From assembly GCA_021129785.1 (NCBI GenBank), contig JAJOKQ010000089.1, positions 8,633-17,535 on the forward strand: a stretch of 8,903 nucleotides of DNA, written 5' to 3'. Each line of letters begins with the position of its first letter. Position 1 is the first letter of the stretch. The notes under the pieces are model-generated. The model was not told the DNA's origin, did not search any database, and worked only from the letters and a program-made list of their open reading frames with translations. Shown piece after piece: positions 6,410-8,903 of this stretch. The stretch comes from Clostridiales bacterium (GTDB lineage: Bacteria > Bacillota > Clostridia > Peptostreptococcales > NVVX01). The position numbers and the translations under genes are program-made.

Positions 6410-8599
6410 ATGTTAGAAAATTTGATAGCAATGATAGAAGAATACAATCCACAATGCGACGTAGAGTTGATTATTAAAGCATACAACTTTGCTGAAAACG
6501 CTCATGTAGGACAATATAGAAAATCAGGTGAAAAATACTTTATACATCCTGTCGAAGTAGCTAAAATACTTATAGAGCTTAAATTAGATAGTATAACAAT
6601 TGCGGCCGCACTATTACATGATATTTTAGAAGATACTGACTATAGCTATAAGAAACTTGAAGAAGAATTTGGAAAAGAAACTGTTGAATTAGTTGAGGGA
6701 GTCACTAAACTTACAAGGTTTTCCTTTCAATCTAAAGAAGATCATCAAGCTGAGAATTTAAGAAAAATGTTCGTAGCTATGGCAAAAGACATTAGAATAA
6801 TACTAATTAAACTAGCGGATCGACTTCATAACATGAGAACTTTACAGTATCAATCTGAAGATAAAAAGAAAGAAAAAGCGATAGAAACTTTAGAAATATA
6901 TGCTCCTATAGCACATAGACTTGGAATATCAACAATGAAGTGGGAATTAGAGGATATATGTTTGAAGTATATCGACCCTGAAGCATATTTAGCATTAGTT
7001 GATAAAGTTGATTTGAAGAAAAAAGAGAGAGATAAGTATATAAACGAAGTAATAGAAGTAATAAGTAGTAAGATAAAAGATTTTGATTTGAAAGGCAGTA
7101 TTTACGGGCGATCAAAGCACTTTTATAGTATTTATCGCAAAATGAAGTATAGAGGCAAGGAATTTGATGAAATATTAGACTTCTTTGCCGTTAGAGTAAT
7201 TGTGGACTCTATTAAAGAATGCTATGGAGTATTAGGTATAGTTCACACGCTGTGGAAACCTATTCCAGGCAGATTTAAAGACTATATTGCAATGCCAAAG
7301 CCCAACATGTATCAATCGATACATACTACTGTTATAGGACCTAATGGGGATCCAGTTGAAATTCAAATTAGAACAAAAGAAATGCATCAGATTGCTGAGT
7401 ATGGTATTGCTGCACATTGGAAATATAAAGAAGGTTCAACAAGTTCTTCTGAAGATGAGCTAAATAATAAACTTGCGTGGTTGGCTCAAATGAGAGAATT
7501 AGATGAAGAATCTGGCGATCCAAGAGAATTTATGGAATCATTGAAAGTAGACTTGCTTACCAATGAGGTTTATGTTTTTACGCCGAAAGGTGAAGTTATT
7601 AATTTGCCAACAGGCTCCACGCCAATTGATTTTGCATATAAAATCCACTCTGCTGTTGGAAATAAGTGTGTTGGAGCAAAAATAGATGGACGTATTATAC
7701 CATTGACATATAAACTTAAAAACGGAAATATTGTTAGGATACTGACTTCTACAAATAGTAATGGTCCTAGTAGAGATTGGCTTAAGATTGTTAAAAGCTC
7801 TCAAGCAAAGAATAAAATTAAGCAATTTTTCAAGAAAGAAAGACGAGAGGAAAATGTTGAGAAAGGGCATGAAATTCTTGATCGTGAAATTAAGAGACAA
7901 GGGTTACACATGAATGAAAAGCAAAAAGCTAAGGTATTGGCTAGCATAGGGAAAAGACATGGTTTGACTACCGAGCAAGACTTGTATGCTGCAATTGGAT
8001 ACGGCGGAATTGCGTTGACTCAAGTTATGCCTAAAATAAACGAATTTGTTAAAAAAGAAATACCAAAAAAAGATCATAAAATGGAACTTCAAGTCGATAT
8101 CAAAAAAGAGAAAATACAAAGCGAAACTGCAAAAAGAAACAAAAGCAAGCAAAAAGAACTTGTTAAAGTTAAGGGAATAGACAATATTATGGTGCGGTTT
8201 TCAAAATGTTGCAATCCTGTTCCAGGAGACAAAATTAGTGGTTTTATTACAAGAGGTAGGGGAGTTTCAATACATAGGGATGATTGCCTTAACATTATTG
8301 AAAATGAAGATGTTATAGATAGACTAATTGAAGTTGAGTGGATTATTGGAGAAGAGATCTCATTGCAAGCGAAAATACAAATATTAGCAGAAGATAAGAA
8401 TGGTCTGTTAGTTGATATAACGAAAATCCTTACAGAACTTAAAATAGAAATGGTGTCTATCTACGCCCGAACAAACAAGAAAAAGGAAGCAATATTGAAT
8501 GTAATCGTAAAAATAGATAATGTTAAAAAACTTGAGAAGTTAATGCAAAAGATTAAAAACATTAAAGAAGTTATAGATGTGCAACGAGTTACTACTTAA
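6410..8599 (+). CDS. relA: Bifunctional (p)ppGpp synthetase/hydrolase (RelA/SpoT homologue)
   Basis: 729 aa, full length for a long RSH protein. It makes (p)ppGpp from ATP and GDP/GTP on starved ribosomes and also hydrolyses it, controlling the stringent response. The HD hydrolase domain has Mn ligands H46, H70, D71 and D137 and the catalytic E74-D75 pair, so hydrolysis should be intact. The synthetase domain has R234 and K236 in the GRSKHFYSIYRKM segment, D257, and E317 in PVEIQIRTKEMH. The RFKD motif at 288-291 is the RXKD form that marks bifunctional Rel enzymes, as opposed to the EXDD form of monofunctional RelA. The TGS domain is at about 386-446 (YVFTPKGEVINLPTGST), followed by an alpha-helical region. 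The zinc-finger/RIS domain has C600, C601, H622 and C626, and a C-terminal ACT domain spans about 652-727. One small deviation is Ser235, where the usual motif has Pro (GRPKH). The start is the first ATG after a GAGGGGGTG site. It lies 74 nt after apt and 62 nt before dtd. Confidence 0.97.
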   Translation: MLENLIAMIEEYNPQCDVELIIKAYNFAENAHVGQYRKSGEKYFIHPVEVAKILIELKLDSITIAAALLHDILEDTDYSYKKLEEEFGKETVELVEGVTKLTRFSFQSKEDHQAENLRKMFVAMAKDIRIILIKLADRLHNMRTLQYQSEDKKKEKAIETLEIYAPIAHRLGISTMKWELEDICLKYIDPEAYLALVDKVDLKKKERDKYINEVIEVISSKIKDFDLKGSIYGRSKHFYSIYRKMKYRGKEFDEILDFFAVRVIVDSIKECYGVLGIVHTLWKPIPGRFKDYIAMPKPNMYQSIHTTVIGPNGDPVEIQIRTKEMHQIAEYGIAAHWKYKEGSTSSSEDELNNKLAWLAQMRELDEESGDPREFMESLKVDLLTNEVYVFTPKGEVINLPTGSTPIDFAYKIHSAVGNKCVGAKIDGRIIPLTYKLKNGNIVRILTSTNSNGPSRDWLKIVKSSQAKNKIKQFFKKERREENVEKGHEILDREIKRQGLHMNEKQKAKVLASIGKRHGLTTEQDLYAAIGYGGIALTQVMPKINEFVKKEIPKKDHKMELQVDIKKEKIQSETAKRNKSKQKELVKVKGIDNIMVRFSKCCNPVPGDKISGFITRGRGVSIHRDDCLNIIENEDVIDRLIEVEWIIGEEISLQAKIQILAEDKNGLLVDITKILTELKIEMVSIYARTNKKKEAILNVIVKIDNVKKLEKLMQKIKNIKEVIDVQRVTT

Positions 8600-8648
8600 G
8601 AACTAAAAAACGTTAGTATAGTTATGGATTAACCACTAGACGGTGTTT

Positions 8649-8655
8649 AAAGGAG
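8649..8655 (+). promoter_or_regulatory. Ribosome binding site of dtd
   Basis: AAAGGAG is 6 nt before the ATG at 8662, good spacing that fixes the start. The preceding 8600-8648 region holds only a weak 5-bp hairpin (8602-8606 with 8613-8617) with no T-run. I see no terminator or convincing promoter there, so dtd is probably read through from relA. Confidence 0.75.
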
Positions 8656-8661
8656 AAAAAT

Positions 8662-8903
8662 ATGAGGGCAGTTGTTCAAAGAATTAGCAAAGGGCAAGTA
8701 ACAGTAGATGATAAGGTTGTTGGATCAGTATCTAGAGGTTTGTTAATATACCTAGGAATTAGTGATTGTGATTCCAATAAAGATGTAGAATACATGGTAG
8801 GGAAAGTAACTAATCTAAGGATTTTCGAAGATAGTGAAGGCAAAATGAATCTCTCATTATTAGATGTTGCGGGAGAGTTGCTAGTCATTTCTCAATTTAC
8901 TTT
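8662..8903 (+). CDS. dtd: D-aminoacyl-tRNA deacylase, N-terminal part only
   Basis: Partial: 80 complete codons, then the window ends within codon 81. DTD hydrolyses D-amino acids (and glycine mischarged on tRNA-Ala) from tRNAs as a cytoplasmic homodimer, keeping D-residues out of proteins. The N-terminus MRAVVQRISKGQVTVDDKVV, the GLLIYLGI strand, the KVTNLRIFEDSEGKMNLSLLD segment and the GELLVISQFT segment are all family hallmarks. The catalytic SQFT motif occupies 77-80, with T80 at the same number as in E. coli DTD, so there is no insertion or deletion before it. The Gly-cisPro motif that gives chiral selectivity lies in the missing second half (full length about 150 aa). The position after relA is the usual one in Firmicutes. 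Confidence 0.95.
   Translation, partial: MRAVVQRISKGQVTVDDKVVGSVSRGLLIYLGISDCDSNKDVEYMVGKVTNLRIFEDSEGKMNLSLLDVAGELLVISQFT

Noticed and set aside
8600..8648. Possible terminator between relA and dtd (ACTAA at 8602-8606 with TTAGT at 8613-8617)
   Set aside because: The stem is only 5 bp, A/T-rich and lacks a downstream T-run.
1..8903. Search for a new defence, mobile or biosynthetic system
   Set aside because: Every sizeable coding region belongs to a known family in a conserved housekeeping order. The only specialised element is the SCIFF maturase tail, which is a described system, and its precursor gene is outside the window.

Overview
The window is AT-rich, with heavy use of AGA, ATA and TTA codons and strong Shine-Dalgarno sequences. 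Every gene is on the + strand. The gene content points to an anaerobic low-GC Firmicute of the class Clostridia. The strongest class marker is the C-terminal SPASM domain of a SCIFF-peptide maturase at the left edge. The order secD-secF-recJ-apt-relA-dtd is, from general knowledge, a familiar Clostridia neighbourhood. I cannot assign a genus.

Layout: (1) 2-433, the 3' end of the radical SAM SCIFF maturase (scfB). It overlaps by 8 nt (2) 426-938, a gamma-type carbonic anhydrase-like hexapeptide-repeat protein. (3) 939-1014 holds a near-consensus sigma-A promoter embedded in two small inverted repeats. (4) 1015-2268 secD and 2280-3173 secF encode the export-assisting SecDF membrane pair. (5) 3174-3312 ends in a clear intrinsic terminator hairpin (3256-3286) only 26 nt before recJ. 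(6) 3313-5826 recJ overlaps by 4 nt (7) 5823-6335 apt. (8) 6336-6409 is a 74-nt spacer with a locally G/C-rich, possibly structured patch. (9) 6410-8599 encodes a full-length bifunctional (p)ppGpp synthetase/hydrolase. (10) 8662-8903 is the 5' end of dtd (D-aminoacyl-tRNA deacylase), cut by the window edge exactly after its catalytic Thr80.

How the genes fit together: two transcriptional blocks are likely. secDF probably runs from the promoter at 952-980 to the terminator at 3256-3286. recJ-apt-relA-dtd is a housekeeping block covering DNA repair, adenine salvage, stringent response and tRNA proofreading. How transcription enters recJ is unclear, because there is no room for a promoter between the terminator and its start codon. 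That arrangement suggests readthrough or attenuation.

I see no mobile element, CRISPR array, tRNA/rRNA, prophage gene or defence system, and no gene I cannot place in a known family. The leads are modest: the inverted repeats on the secD promoter, the terminator just ahead of recJ, the structured spacer before relA, and the poorly conserved C-terminal third of RecJ. No gene-free stretch exceeds 300 bases.
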